A stretch of 10,189 nt of DNA, from the NCBI GenBank assembly GCA_900548815.1, contig URLR01000068.1:1-10189 (forward strand), read 5' to 3'. Positions 1 to 7,093 of this stretch are shown in pieces (positions within the stretch are counted from its first letter, which is position 1; every line of letters starts with the position of its first letter). The stretch is from an uncultured Collinsella sp. Lineage in GTDB: Bacteria; Actinomycetota; Coriobacteriia; Coriobacteriales; Coriobacteriaceae. The position numbers and the translations under genes are program-made. The notes beneath the pieces were generated by a model. The model was given only the letters and a program-made list of their open reading frames with translations. It was not told the origin of the DNA and searched no databases.

Positions 1-38
1 GTCCGTCTCGTGGGCTCGGAGATGTGTATAAGAGACAG
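1..38 (+). other. Nextera Read 2 (i7-side) adapter remnant, not genomic
   Basis: Bases 5-38 match the Illumina Nextera Read 2 transposase adapter, beginning GTCTCGTGGGCTCGG and ending in the 19-bp Tn5 mosaic end at 20-38. The four bases 1-4 (gtcc) are where the last bases of an i7 index would lie. This is untrimmed library sequence joined to the genome, not a transposon: no transposase gene or target duplication accompanies it. Genomic sequence starts at about base 39. The identification rests on recall of the adapter sequence and is very secure. Confidence 0.97.
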
Positions 39-163
39 TTCCAGAGACGCGTGGATTCGAAAAACTGGTTCGGTTTTTGATGGGCAAGGGCTTCTCGTAT
101 CACATCGCCGCCGATGCCGTTAAGGCACGTCTCGATGCCGAACGCGAGGAATGTGCGGTTTAG
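39..163 (+). CDS. recX: Regulatory protein RecX, C-terminal fragment (5' end missing)
   Basis: An open frame enters from the adapter junction and stops at TAG 161-163. The last 40 residues are readable (first full codon at 41) and contain FEKLVRFLMGKGFSYHIAADAV followed by a charged tail. The pattern basic-LxRFLxxKGFSxxxAxxAV is that of the final three-helix repeat of RecX, which binds RecA filaments and limits RecA strand exchange and coprotease activity. In many Gram-positive and actinobacterial genomes recA-recX lies near rny, miaB, miaA and lexA, which supports the call. The truncation is caused by the contig end, not by a mutation. Only about a quarter of the protein is present, so the assignment rests on the short motif and on context. 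Confidence 0.75.
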
Positions 164-177
164 GCGTATGCGTTTTG

Positions 178-227
178 TGGCCCTGCCGTTCACCGCGTTT
201 TAGCCGCCGTGCCGGGGCCATTTATTT
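178..227 (+). terminator. Probable intrinsic terminator after recX
   Basis: Starting 15 bases after the recX stop, TGGCCC (178-183) pairs with GGGCCA (215-220) and is followed by the T-rich run tttattt (221-227). Inside, CAC-c-GCG (191-197) can pair with CGC-c-GTG (205-211). The structure is a branched GC-rich hairpin with a T tract rather than a single clean stem, so confidence is moderate. It would separate recA-recX transcription from rny. Confidence 0.5.
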
Positions 228-254
228 GACAGTTGTTGTGGTTCAACGTACGAT
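226..254 (+). promoter_or_regulatory. Sigma-70-type promoter for rny
   Basis: A perfect -35 TTGACA (226-231) is followed by a 17-bp spacer and a -10 TACGAT (249-254, four of six consensus bases including the key TA..AT). Transcription would start near 261, giving a leader of about 160 nt before the rny ATG. It is the best promoter-like sequence in the recX-rny gap. Confidence 0.7.
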
Positions 255-283
255 AAACACTGTCATTTGCTTTGTGATATGTG

Positions 284-303
284 CTCATCTGTGATGAGTT
301 TGT
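284..303 (+). other. Hairpin 1 of the rny leader
   Basis: CTCATC (284-289) and GATGAG (293-298) form a perfect 6-bp stem with a TGT loop, followed at once by tttgt (299-303). It lies about 23 nt downstream of the predicted transcription start. The stem is short and only half GC, so it would be a weak terminator or pause site at best. Confidence 0.4.
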
Positions 304-359
304 TTATATGTTTATCTGTATCCGACCCGCATAAGCTGTGCCCATATTACTCAAATGTC

Positions 360-391
360 GCGAGCCGTTCGTAAGGACGGTTCGCTTTGTT
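360..391 (+). terminator. Terminator-like hairpin 2 in the rny leader (possible attenuator)
   Basis: Bases 360-368 (GCGAGCCGT) pair with 377-385 (ACGGTTCGC) over nine positions with one G-T wobble and an 8-nt loop. A T-rich stretch, tttgttg, follows. The form is that of an intrinsic terminator, yet it lies between the only good promoter and rny, about 30 nt before the ribosome binding site. It could attenuate rny, end a small leader RNA (about 261-391), or act as a processing site. No upstream antiterminator pairing was identified. Confidence 0.5.
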
Positions 392-410
392 GTGTAACGA
401 ATCCATAAAA

Positions 411-415
411 AGGAG
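411..415 (+). promoter_or_regulatory. Ribosome binding site that fixes the rny start
   Basis: AGGAG lies five bases before ATG 421. The in-frame GTG at 415 overlaps this Shine-Dalgarno sequence and so cannot be the start it serves. The ATG at 421 is therefore chosen. Confidence 0.8.
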
Positions 416-420
416 TGAGC

Positions 421-1971
421 ATGCCTATCATCGCAGCGCTCGTTGGCATCGTTTTGGGTGCCATCGCCGCAATTGCCTACATGCGCACCGCCAAGCAGGG
501 TAGTCTTCACGAGGCCGACGAAAAGATCCAGTCGGCACACGCACAGGCTGAGTCCCTGATCGGTGATGCTAAGCGTCAGGCCGAGACCCTCAAAAAAGAG
601 GCTCTGCTCGAGGCTAAAGAGGAGATCATCAAGAACAAGCAGACCGCCGAGGCCGAGGACAAGCAGCGTAAGAACGAGATTCGTACGCTCGAGAACCGAG
701 TGATGCAGCGCGAGGAATCCCTTGATCGCCGCAACGACGCTCTCGACAAGCGCGAGCATCAGCTGTCCAGCCAGGCCGGTCAGGTCGAGAAGCGCTCCCG
801 CGAGCTCGAGGAGCTCTGTGCAAAGCAGACCTCCGAGCTCGAGCGCATCGCCGACCTGACCCGCGAGGACGCCCACAAGGAGCTCCTCGATAAGGTTCGC
901 GGCGAGGTCACCCACGAGGCCGCCACGATTATTCGCGAGTCCGAGCAGCAGGTTCGCGCCGAGTGCCACAAGACCGCCCAGGAGATTCTGTCCCTGGCGA
1001 TTCAGCGCTGCGCTGCCGACCACACTGCCGAGGTCACCGTTACCTCCGTGCACATTCCCTCTGATGACCTCAAGGGCCGTATCATCGGTCGCGAGGGTCG
1101 CAACATCCGGACCTTCGAGCAGGTTTCCGGCGTCAACCTCGTGATCGACGACACGCCCGAGACCGTCGTTCTTTCGAGCTTCGACCCGGTCCGTCGCGAG
1201 ACCGCCCGTGTCGCCCTCGAGAACCTCATCGCCGACGGCCGCATTCACCCCGCCCGCATCGAGGAGATGTATCACAAGGCTGCCGACCTGGTTCAGCAGC
1301 GCGTGCGCGAGGCTGGCGAGCAGGCTGCCTTCGATACCGGCATTCACGACCTGCACCCCGAGATCGTCAAGACCCTTGGTGCCCTGCGCTACCGTACTTC
1401 GTTTGGTCAGAACGTGCTTCAGCACTCCCTCGAAGTCTCTGACCTGTGCGGCGTGATGGCTTCCGAGCTTGGCCTGGACGTTGTGACCGCCAAGCGCGCC
1501 GGCCTGCTGCACGACCTGGGCAAGGCAATCGACCATGACGTTGAGGGCCCGCATGCCGTCATCGGCGCCGAGCTTGCCCGCCGTTATGGCGAGAAGCCCG
1601 TTATCGTCCACGCTATCGAGGCTCACCATGCCGACGTCGACCCCAACACGGTGCTCGATGTCCTGGTGCAGGCCGCCGATGCTGTTTCTGCCTCTCGTCC
1701 CGGCGCCCGTCGCGAGTCTGCCGAGAACTACATCAAGCGTCTTGAGAAGCTCGAGGAGATCGCCAACTCCCTTGACGGCGTCGAGCGTACCTATGCCATG
1801 CAGGCTGGTCGCGAGGTCCACGTCATGGTTCAGCCGGACAAGATCTCCGATGCTCAGTCCACGGTCCTGGCTCACGATATCGCCCATCAGATCGAGGAAG
1901 AGATGGAGTATCCCGGTCAGGTGCGCGTCGTCGTGATTCGCGAGAGCCGCGCTGTCGATATCGCTAAATAA
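421..1971 (+). CDS. rny: Ribonuclease Y (membrane-anchored endoribonuclease)
   Basis: This 516-residue protein matches the usual RNase Y length and layout. Residues 2-20 form an N-terminal membrane anchor. Residues about 28-190 are a long Glu/Lys/Arg-rich coiled coil. A KH RNA-binding domain carries GRIIGREGRNIR at 219-230. The HD phosphohydrolase domain has H335, the HD pair H364-D365 in LLHDLGK, H402-H403 and a later Asp in QAAD (D420). RNase Y starts decay and processing of many mRNAs at the inner membrane, in degradosome-like complexes. All catalytic motifs look intact. The start follows AGGAG at 411-415. The stop is one base before the next ATG, so the GHKL gene is probably co-transcribed and co-translated. 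A promoter at 226-254 and a hairpin-rich leader suggest control of its own expression. The name is secure. Confidence 0.97.
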   Translation: MPIIAALVGIVLGAIAAIAYMRTAKQGSLHEADEKIQSAHAQAESLIGDAKRQAETLKKEALLEAKEEIIKNKQTAEAEDKQRKNEIRTLENRVMQREESLDRRNDALDKREHQLSSQAGQVEKRSRELEELCAKQTSELERIADLTREDAHKELLDKVRGEVTHEAATIIRESEQQVRAECHKTAQEILSLAIQRCAADHTAEVTVTSVHIPSDDLKGRIIGREGRNIRTFEQVSGVNLVIDDTPETVVLSSFDPVRRETARVALENLIADGRIHPARIEEMYHKAADLVQQRVREAGEQAAFDTGIHDLHPEIVKTLGALRYRTSFGQNVLQHSLEVSDLCGVMASELGLDVVTAKRAGLLHDLGKAIDHDVEGPHAVIGAELARRYGEKPVIVHAIEAHHADVDPNTVLDVLVQAADAVSASRPGARRESAENYIKRLEKLEEIANSLDGVERTYAMQAGREVHVMVQPDKISDAQSTVLAHDIAHQIEEEMEYPGQVRVVVIRESRAVDIAK

Positions 1972-1972
1972 C

Positions 1973-3058
1973 ATGAGCGACGCGAACGAGCTCATCTCAT
2001 TTATCGCGTCGATGTCGGGGGAGGGCAACCTTCGCGTCGAGGAGAACCTTGGCGAGGGGTATGTCCGCCTCCGCGTTTCGGAGGCCGAGCGGCGCCAGGC
2101 AAAGCACGACATTCAGCATGTCGAGGATATCGTCATCGAAATGCTCCGTAATGCTCGCGATGCCGGCGCCGACAAGGTCTATCTCGCCACGACCAAGGAA
2201 GATGGCGTCCGCACGCTTGTCTTTCTGGATAACGGTTCGGGCGTTCCGCAGGATATGCAAGAGCGAATCTTCGATGCCCGCGTTACCTCCAAGCTCGAGA
2301 GCATGAAGATGGACCGTTGGGGCGTTCACGGTCGTGGCATGGCATTGTTTTCGATCAAGCAGAACACCGACGAGGCCCGTGTGGTCACGTCCGGCGTCGA
2401 TCTTGGTTCAGCCTTTAAGGTGAGCGTTGCAGCCGACCGCCTCAGTGAGCGTGCCGATCAGTCCAGCTGGCCCCAGGCCGTCAAGGATGAGGACGGACGT
2501 TATGTCTGTGCTCGCGGCCCGCATAATATTATTCGCGCTGCCTGTGAGTTTGCGCTCGAAGAGCTGCGTGGTTGCGATGTCTATCTTGGTTCTCCGTCTG
2601 AGATTGCCGCGACCCTTTATGCTCAGGCGTCAAGTCGGCTCGATACGTCTCGTCTCCTGTTTATTGATGACGAGAGCGAGCTTCCGGTTGTCGATCGTTT
2701 AGGCCTTGCCTCTGATGCCGAGGACTTTATCCGTATCTGCTCGGGTTTGGGTCTTGAGATGTCCGAGCGCACGGCACATCGCATTTTGGCAGGGCAGATT
2801 AAGCCCGTTCGCGGTGTGACCGCGCGTCTGCTGCGCGAGCGTGATTCGTCCTCGCATGCGCCGGCTCCTGTCGATCTCGCGAAGGATCGTCGCGGGCTAC
2901 GTATTGCCAAGGATGACATGGCACAGTTTTCGCGTGCTGTGGAGCGGGACTTCAATGACCTTGCCGCACGATACTATCTCAACCTTTGCGGCGACCCAAA
3001 GATTCGTGTTTCGCGTGATCGAATCACTGTGACCTTCGATCTTGCCAAAGAGGAATAG
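1973..3058 (+). CDS. GHKL-fold ATP-binding protein of unknown function
   Basis: This 361-residue soluble protein has the Bergerat ATP-binding fold shared by histidine kinases, Hsp90, MutL and GyrB. The N box is at about 51-66, with E56, N60 and D63 in IEMLRNARDAGA. G1 is DNGSG at 86-90. The ATP lid and G2 are at about 100-124, with WGVHGRGMA at 116-124. No phospho-accepting His, HAMP, receiver or membrane segment is visible, so it is not an ordinary sensor kinase. Residues 200-361 are not recognised; they include a stretch (about 245-290) rich in Arg and Leu that could bind nucleic acid, which is speculation. The ATG follows the rny stop by one base with no good Shine-Dalgarno sequence, implying translational coupling to rny. 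It occupies the place that ymdB holds between rny and spoVS in Bacillus. The fold is secure; the role is unknown. Confidence 0.85.
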   Translation: MSDANELISFIASMSGEGNLRVEENLGEGYVRLRVSEAERRQAKHDIQHVEDIVIEMLRNARDAGADKVYLATTKEDGVRTLVFLDNGSGVPQDMQERIFDARVTSKLESMKMDRWGVHGRGMALFSIKQNTDEARVVTSGVDLGSAFKVSVAADRLSERADQSSWPQAVKDEDGRYVCARGPHNIIRAACEFALEELRGCDVYLGSPSEIAATLYAQASSRLDTSRLLFIDDESELPVVDRLGLASDAEDFIRICSGLGLEMSERTAHRILAGQIKPVRGVTARLLRERDSSSHAPAPVDLAKDRRGLRIAKDDMAQFSRAVERDFNDLAARYYLNLCGDPKIRVSRDRITVTFDLAKEE

Positions 3059-3064
3059 TGCCTT

Positions 3065-3082
3065 TACCGAGTCCTCTCGGTA
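3065..3082 (+). other. Short perfect hairpin upstream of spoVS
   Basis: TACCGAG (3065-3071) and CTCGGTA (3076-3082) form a 7-bp stem with a TCCT tetraloop, starting six bases after the GHKL stop. No T tract follows, so it is not an intrinsic terminator. It could be a pause, a processing site for RNase or a small operator. Confidence 0.4.
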
Positions 3083-3120
3083 CGATACAGTTATTGCAGT
3101 TAAAACGTACTTTTAAACGC

Positions 3121-3125
3121 AGGAG
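3121..3125 (+). promoter_or_regulatory. Ribosome binding site that fixes the spoVS start
   Basis: AGGAG lies seven bases before ATG 3133, which begins the conserved SpoVS N-terminus (MDCLKVSSKSSP). The open frame extends upstream to 3058, but the extra 25 residues have no SpoVS similarity and no ribosome binding site. Confidence 0.8.
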
Positions 3126-3132
3126 TTTCTTC

Positions 3133-3450
3133 ATGGATTGCCTGAAGGTATCAAGCAAATCATCGCCCGCGTCCGTTGCCGGCGCCATCGCCGGCATGGT
3201 CAAGGATGGTGTACCCGTCAACATCCAGTGTGTCGGCGCCGGTGCTGTCAACCAGGCCATTAAGGCCGTGGCTATCGCGCGCGGTTTTTTGATTCCAACC
3301 GGTTTTGATATTTCCTGCGCGCCCGTGTTCTCCGACATCCTCATTAACGGGGAGTCGCGCACGGCCATCCGCCTTTCTATCTACGTTCACCAAATCAATC
3401 GAGCTGCTATGGATAACGTCGTCATGGATGATGTTAAGCCTGTGGCATAG
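3133..3450 (+). CDS. spoVS: SpoVS/Alba-family protein (stage V sporulation protein S)
   Basis: This 105-residue protein matches SpoVS closely across its core: LKVSSKSSPASVAGAIAGMV near the start, then GAGAVNQAIKAVAIARGF, and a final strand with DILINGESRTAIRLSI. SpoVS is a small Alba-like protein thought to bind nucleic acid. In Bacillus it is needed at spore coat and cortex stages and influences septation. The last 20 residues (HQINRAAMDNVVMDDVKPVA) extend beyond the usual length of about 86. Coriobacteria are not known to make spores, so a role in RNA or DNA binding or cell division is more likely; that is inference. It follows rny and the GHKL gene by 74 bp and has its own ribosome binding site. 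Clustering with rny is widespread and suggests a functional link with RNA turnover. Confidence 0.93.
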   Translation: MDCLKVSSKSSPASVAGAIAGMVKDGVPVNIQCVGAGAVNQAIKAVAIARGFLIPTGFDISCAPVFSDILINGESRTAIRLSIYVHQINRAAMDNVVMDDVKPVA

Positions 3451-3489
3451 CTTCTGCTTGCCTCGTTTCGCTCCCCATCGTTAGGACTT

Positions 3490-4866
3490 ATGCACATGGA
3501 CCAGCGTTCCGTACGCGATATTCTTGCCGGTAAAACCTACTTTATCCGCACCTTTGGCTGTCAGATGAATCAGCACGACTCCGAGCGTGTGAGCGGTCTG
3601 CTTGATTCGTATGGCTGCCTCATGGCGCTCGATCCCGAGCATGCCGATATCGTTGTGTTCATGACGTGCTGTGTGCGCGAGGCCGCCGATACTCGCCTAT
3701 ACGGTCAGTGTAATTCCTGCAAAAGCCTGCCGCCTTCGCCTTCGGGCAAGCGCGTGGTTGCCGTTGGTGGTTGCATCGCGCAGCGCGATGGCGAGGGTCT
3801 GCTCACCAACGTCGATAACGTCAATGTCATCTTTGGCACGCATTCCATCGCACATGTGGCCGAGCTCATTGCCGAGGCGTTCCTGGACGGCAAGCGTCAT
3901 ATCCGCACCAATGAGCATGAGGATACGGATGCCATGAGTATGCCGTGGCACCGTGAGACGCAGTATCACGCCTGGGTGCCCATCATGACGGGCTGCAATA
4001 ACTTCTGCACCTACTGCATCGTGCCGTACGTGCGCGGTCGCGAAAAGAGCCGCCCCTTCGAGGAGATTGTCGACGAGGTGACCGGTTTGGTGCGCCAGGG
4101 TGTGCGTGAGATTACGCTGCTAGGCCAAAACGTTAACTCATATGGTCGCGATCTGTTTGGCAAGCCGCGTTTTGCTGATCTGCTGCGTGCCGTGGGCGAT
4201 ACGGGCGTGGAGCGCATCTTCTTTACGTCTTCGCATCCCAAGGACCTGTTGCCCGAGACCATCGACGCCATGGCCGAGACGCCTGCCGTTATGCCGCAGC
4301 TGCACTTGGCCGTCCAGTCAGGTTCGACGCGGATCCTCAAAGAGATGAATCGCCGTTATACACGCGAGGATTATTTGGGCCTGGTCGATCGCATTCGCAA
4401 CCGTATGCCCGATATCGCGCTCTCGACCGACATTATCGTTGGCTTCCCGGGCGAGACTGAAGAAGACTTTGAGCAGACGCTCTCACTTGCCGAGACGGTC
4501 CGCTATGCCCAAGCCTATACCTTCATCTATTCCAAGCGCGCCGGTACTCCGGCCGCCGAGATTGACGATCCCACGCCGCATGAGGTTATTCTCGAGCGTT
4601 TCAACCGCCTGGTTAAGGTTATCGAGACCACGGCACACGAGTATAACCAGGGTGAGCTTCATGCTGTGGTGCCGGCGCTCATTGAGGGAACGAGTAAAAA
4701 GAACGACGCGGTCCTGCTGGGCAAGAGTCCCAAGAATCAGACCGTGCATGCGCCTATCCCAGAGGGTTACAGCATCGACCAGCTTGTTGGCAAGATCGTT
4801 GATGTTGACGTTGACGTTGCCAAGACCTGGTATTTGTCTGGCTCCGTTGTGGGCGAGCCGCGCTAA
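3490..4866 (+). CDS. miaB: tRNA-2-methylthio-N6-isopentenyladenosine synthase MiaB
   Basis: This 458-residue radical-SAM methylthiotransferase adds the 2-methylthio group to i6A37 in tRNAs that read UNN codons. The N-terminal domain holds the auxiliary [4Fe-4S] cysteines C24 (in TFGCQMN, characteristic of MiaB), C60 (MTCCVREAA) and C95 (GGCIAQ). The radical-SAM cluster is C169-NNF-C173-TY-C176, and a TRAM RNA-binding domain covers about 384-455. All six cysteines are present. C61 sits beside C60 and could be mistaken for it. ATG 3490 gives the longest frame; ATG 3496, two codons later, is better placed (nine bases) behind the weak AGGA at 3483-3486. The stop shares its last base with the miaA ATG, so the two modification steps are made together. 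RimO and MtaB are less likely given TFGCQMN and the miaA neighbour. Confidence 0.96.
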   Translation: MHMDQRSVRDILAGKTYFIRTFGCQMNQHDSERVSGLLDSYGCLMALDPEHADIVVFMTCCVREAADTRLYGQCNSCKSLPPSPSGKRVVAVGGCIAQRDGEGLLTNVDNVNVIFGTHSIAHVAELIAEAFLDGKRHIRTNEHEDTDAMSMPWHRETQYHAWVPIMTGCNNFCTYCIVPYVRGREKSRPFEEIVDEVTGLVRQGVREITLLGQNVNSYGRDLFGKPRFADLLRAVGDTGVERIFFTSSHPKDLLPETIDAMAETPAVMPQLHLAVQSGSTRILKEMNRRYTREDYLGLVDRIRNRMPDIALSTDIIVGFPGETEEDFEQTLSLAETVRYAQAYTFIYSKRAGTPAAEIDDPTPHEVILERFNRLVKVIETTAHEYNQGELHAVVPALIEGTSKKNDAVLLGKSPKNQTVHAPIPEGYSIDQLVGKIVDVDVDVAKTWYLSGSVVGEPR

Positions 4867-5804
4867 TGGTTGCTCCTGGGGCAGGTCTTTCCGCCGTTGC
4901 GATCGTCGGTCCGACGGCGGTTGGTAAGAGCGATGTTGCCGATCGTTTGGCAGCTCGTCTTTCGTCCGAAGTGCTGTCGTGCGATGCGATGCAAATCTAT
5001 CGCGGCATGGATATCGGTACCGCAAAGATGGCGCCCGATGGGTGTACGGCGCCGCTGCGTCTCGTCGACATTGTAGAGCCGGGTGTGGCATATTCTGCTG
5101 CGCTTTATCAGGCTGACGCTCGCGCGCATGTTGAGCGCTTGCTTGGCGAGGGCCGCCTGCCGGTGTTTTGCGGGGGTACGGGGCTGTATCTCAAGGCCGC
5201 CCTCGATGAGATGGACTTTCCCTCGGGTGAACTTGAGGACGATCGCCGTGCGGGCTATCAGGAGCTTGCCGAGCGTATTGGCGAGGAGGGACTGCATGCC
5301 CTGCTTGCCGAGCGCGACCCCGAGTCCGCTGCGGTCATCCACCCCCATAATGTTCGCCGCGTGATTCGCGCTCTCGAAATGCACGATGATGGAGTGTCCT
5401 ACGCGCAGCAAAAGTCGCAGTTTAGTGTTCCGCGCGAGCATTATCATGCTCTATGGTTTGGTCTGACGCGTAATCGCGAGGTGCTCTACGAGCGCATTAA
5501 CCTGCGCGTCGATCTGATGTTTGAACAGGGTCTTGTTGATGAGGTTCGCGGTCTTATGGACCAGGGGCTGGGAGATGCCCTGACGTCGATGCAGGCAATT
5601 GGCTATAAAGAGATCATTGATGCTTTCAATGGCGTGATTTCTATGGATGAGGCTCGCGAACTCATCAAGATGCGTTCGCGTCGCTATGCCAAACGTCAGC
5701 TTTCGTGGTTTAAGCGCGATGACCGTATCGTGTGGTTTGATATGGACGAGTTTACGATCGATGAGGTCATTGAGGACATCCTGCATCGTATTGAGGCTGC
5801 CTAA
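4866..5804 (+). CDS. miaA: tRNA dimethylallyltransferase MiaA
   Basis: This 312-residue enzyme transfers the dimethylallyl group from DMAPP to N6 of A37, the step before MiaB. Visible family motifs are the P-loop-like GPTAVGKS at 15-22, DAMQIYRGMDIGTAK at 40-54, GGTGLY at 103-108, HPHNVRRVIRALE at 159-171, MQAIGYKE at 242-249 and RRYAKRQLSWFKRD at 272-285. D40 corresponds to the general-base Asp. The next residue is Ala where most MiaA proteins have Ser (DS.Q), a mild variant that is probably tolerated. Its ATG overlaps the miaB TAA by one base and its own TAA overlaps the hflX ATG in the same way. A weak purine stretch (GGGCGAG) upstream suggests expression depends mostly on coupling. Length is typical. 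Confidence 0.97.
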   Translation: MVAPGAGLSAVAIVGPTAVGKSDVADRLAARLSSEVLSCDAMQIYRGMDIGTAKMAPDGCTAPLRLVDIVEPGVAYSAALYQADARAHVERLLGEGRLPVFCGGTGLYLKAALDEMDFPSGELEDDRRAGYQELAERIGEEGLHALLAERDPESAAVIHPHNVRRVIRALEMHDDGVSYAQQKSQFSVPREHYHALWFGLTRNREVLYERINLRVDLMFEQGLVDEVRGLMDQGLGDALTSMQAIGYKEIIDAFNGVISMDEARELIKMRSRRYAKRQLSWFKRDDRIVWFDMDEFTIDEVIEDILHRIEAA

Positions 5805-7093
5805 TGGCTCGTTTCCCCCTTGTTCCCACGGCACCCGAGCCCGAACGTGCCATTTTGGTTGGTGTTGAGTGGCGCGACAATGCATGGCCACTCGATCGAT
5901 CGCTCGATGAGCTGGAGCGCCTTGCCCACACGGCTGGTGCACAGTGCGTGGCTCGCTTGTCTCAGCGTTTGGTAAAGCCGTATCCTAAATCGTTTATCGG
6001 TTCCGGTAAGGTTGAAGAGCTGTGCGGCCTGGTGCATCGCATGGATGCCGATGTCGTTATTTTTGACGACGACCTGACACCCTCGCAGCAATCCTATTTG
6101 GAGAAAGCCGTGGGCGAGCCGGTAAAGATTATCGATCGTACGGCACTGATCTTGGATATCTTTGGCCTTCATGCTCAGACGCGTGAGGGACGCCTACAGG
6201 TACAGCTGGCACAGCTTCAATATTTGTTGCCTCGTCTGCGTGGCATGTGGAGTCATCTCGCCAAGGAACAGACGCGCGGCGGCATCGGCTCGCGCTTTGG
6301 TCAGGGCGAAAGTCAGCTCGAGGTCGACCGTCGCCTTATTCGTAATAAGATCGCTGCGCTTCGTCGCGAGCTTAAGCAGGTTGAACAGCGCCGCGATGTC
6401 CAGTCAAAGAGTCGTATCGAGTCGCCGGCGTTTCGCGTTGCCTTAGCCGGTTATACCAATGCCGGTAAATCGACGTTGCTCAATCGTCTTACCGGCTCTA
6501 CGGTACTTTCGCAGGACAAGCTGTTTGCTACGCTCGACCCGACGACGCGTTCGTATCGCCTGCCCGGCGGTCGCGGAATGACGATTACCGATACCGTCGG
6601 CTTTATTCAAAAGCTGCCGCATGGTCTTATCGATGCCTTTAAATCGACGCTGTCCGAGGTTTTGGGTGCCGATCTAATTCTCAAAGTCGTAGATGCGTCT
6701 GACGAGGACTATGAGCGGCAGCTGGAGGCTGTCGACCGCGTGCTTGATGAGATCGGCGCCGGAGAGCGCCTAACGCTGACCGTATTCAATAAAATCGATC
6801 TTCTCGATAGCGTCGATCGATTAAGTTTCCTTCGTCGCTATTCCGAGGCTGTGCTGTTCTCGGCCCAAACGGGCGAGGGACTTGACGATCTCGTCGATCG
6901 CATTGCTCGCGAGGCAGCTGCCACCGATGTACTGCTTTCAGCTGACATTCCATATCGTGAAGGTGCGCTCATCACGCTCGTGCATGAGCAGGGGACCCTT
7001 TTGCACGAGGAATATCTTGAGGATGGCGTTCGTATTGTGGCGAAACTGCCGGCTCGTATTGCACCTCGGCTTGAGCGTTATCGCACCGAGTAG
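5804..7093 (+). CDS. hflX: Ribosome-associated GTPase HflX
   Basis: This 429-residue protein has the HflX N-terminal domain (about 15-125), the Gly-rich linker TREGRLQVQLAQLQYLLPRL (126-145) and GGIGSRFGQGESQLEVDRR, a helical arm (about 170-205), and a TrmE-Era-Obg-class G domain. G1 is GYTNAGKS at 216-223, switch I FATLDPTTR at 241-249, G3 DTVG at 263-266, G4 NKID at 329-332 and G5 SAQ at 353-355. HflX binds the 50S E site and splits stalled or heat-damaged ribosomes. All nucleotide-binding motifs are intact. GAGG seven bases upstream of the ATG may serve as ribosome binding site, though the start also overlaps the miaA stop. Adjacency with miaA is common (in E. coli hfq lies between; here it does not). 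The last 16 bp overlap the 3' end of the convergent acyltransferase gene. Confidence 0.97.
   Translation: MARFPLVPTAPEPERAILVGVEWRDNAWPLDRSLDELERLAHTAGAQCVARLSQRLVKPYPKSFIGSGKVEELCGLVHRMDADVVIFDDDLTPSQQSYLEKAVGEPVKIIDRTALILDIFGLHAQTREGRLQVQLAQLQYLLPRLRGMWSHLAKEQTRGGIGSRFGQGESQLEVDRRLIRNKIAALRRELKQVEQRRDVQSKSRIESPAFRVALAGYTNAGKSTLLNRLTGSTVLSQDKLFATLDPTTRSYRLPGGRGMTITDTVGFIQKLPHGLIDAFKSTLSEVLGADLILKVVDASDEDYERQLEAVDRVLDEIGAGERLTLTVFNKIDLLDSVDRLSFLRRYSEAVLFSAQTGEGLDDLVDRIAREAAATDVLLSADIPYREGALITLVHEQGTLLHEEYLEDGVRIVAKLPARIAPRLERYRTE

Noticed and set aside
20..38. Tn5 or other transposon end
   Set aside because: The mosaic end is continuous with Nextera primer sequence, and the matching adapter is at the other contig end. 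It is library sequence.
415..420. GTG 415 as the rny start (two residues longer)
   Set aside because: It overlaps the AGGAG ribosome binding site; ATG 421 has proper spacing.
304..2112. 602-residue open frame on the minus strand opposite rny
   Set aside because: It is the antisense shadow of a GAG/GCC/CTC-biased gene, is rich in Leu/Val/Gly/Ala repeats, has no ribosome binding site and overlaps a certain RNase Y gene. Several shorter antisense frames in rny, miaB, miaA and dut are rejected for the same reason.
3058..3132. N-terminal extension of spoVS to ATG 3058
   Set aside because: The ATG overlaps the GHKL stop, the extra 25 residues are unlike SpoVS, and AGGAG is placed for ATG 3133.
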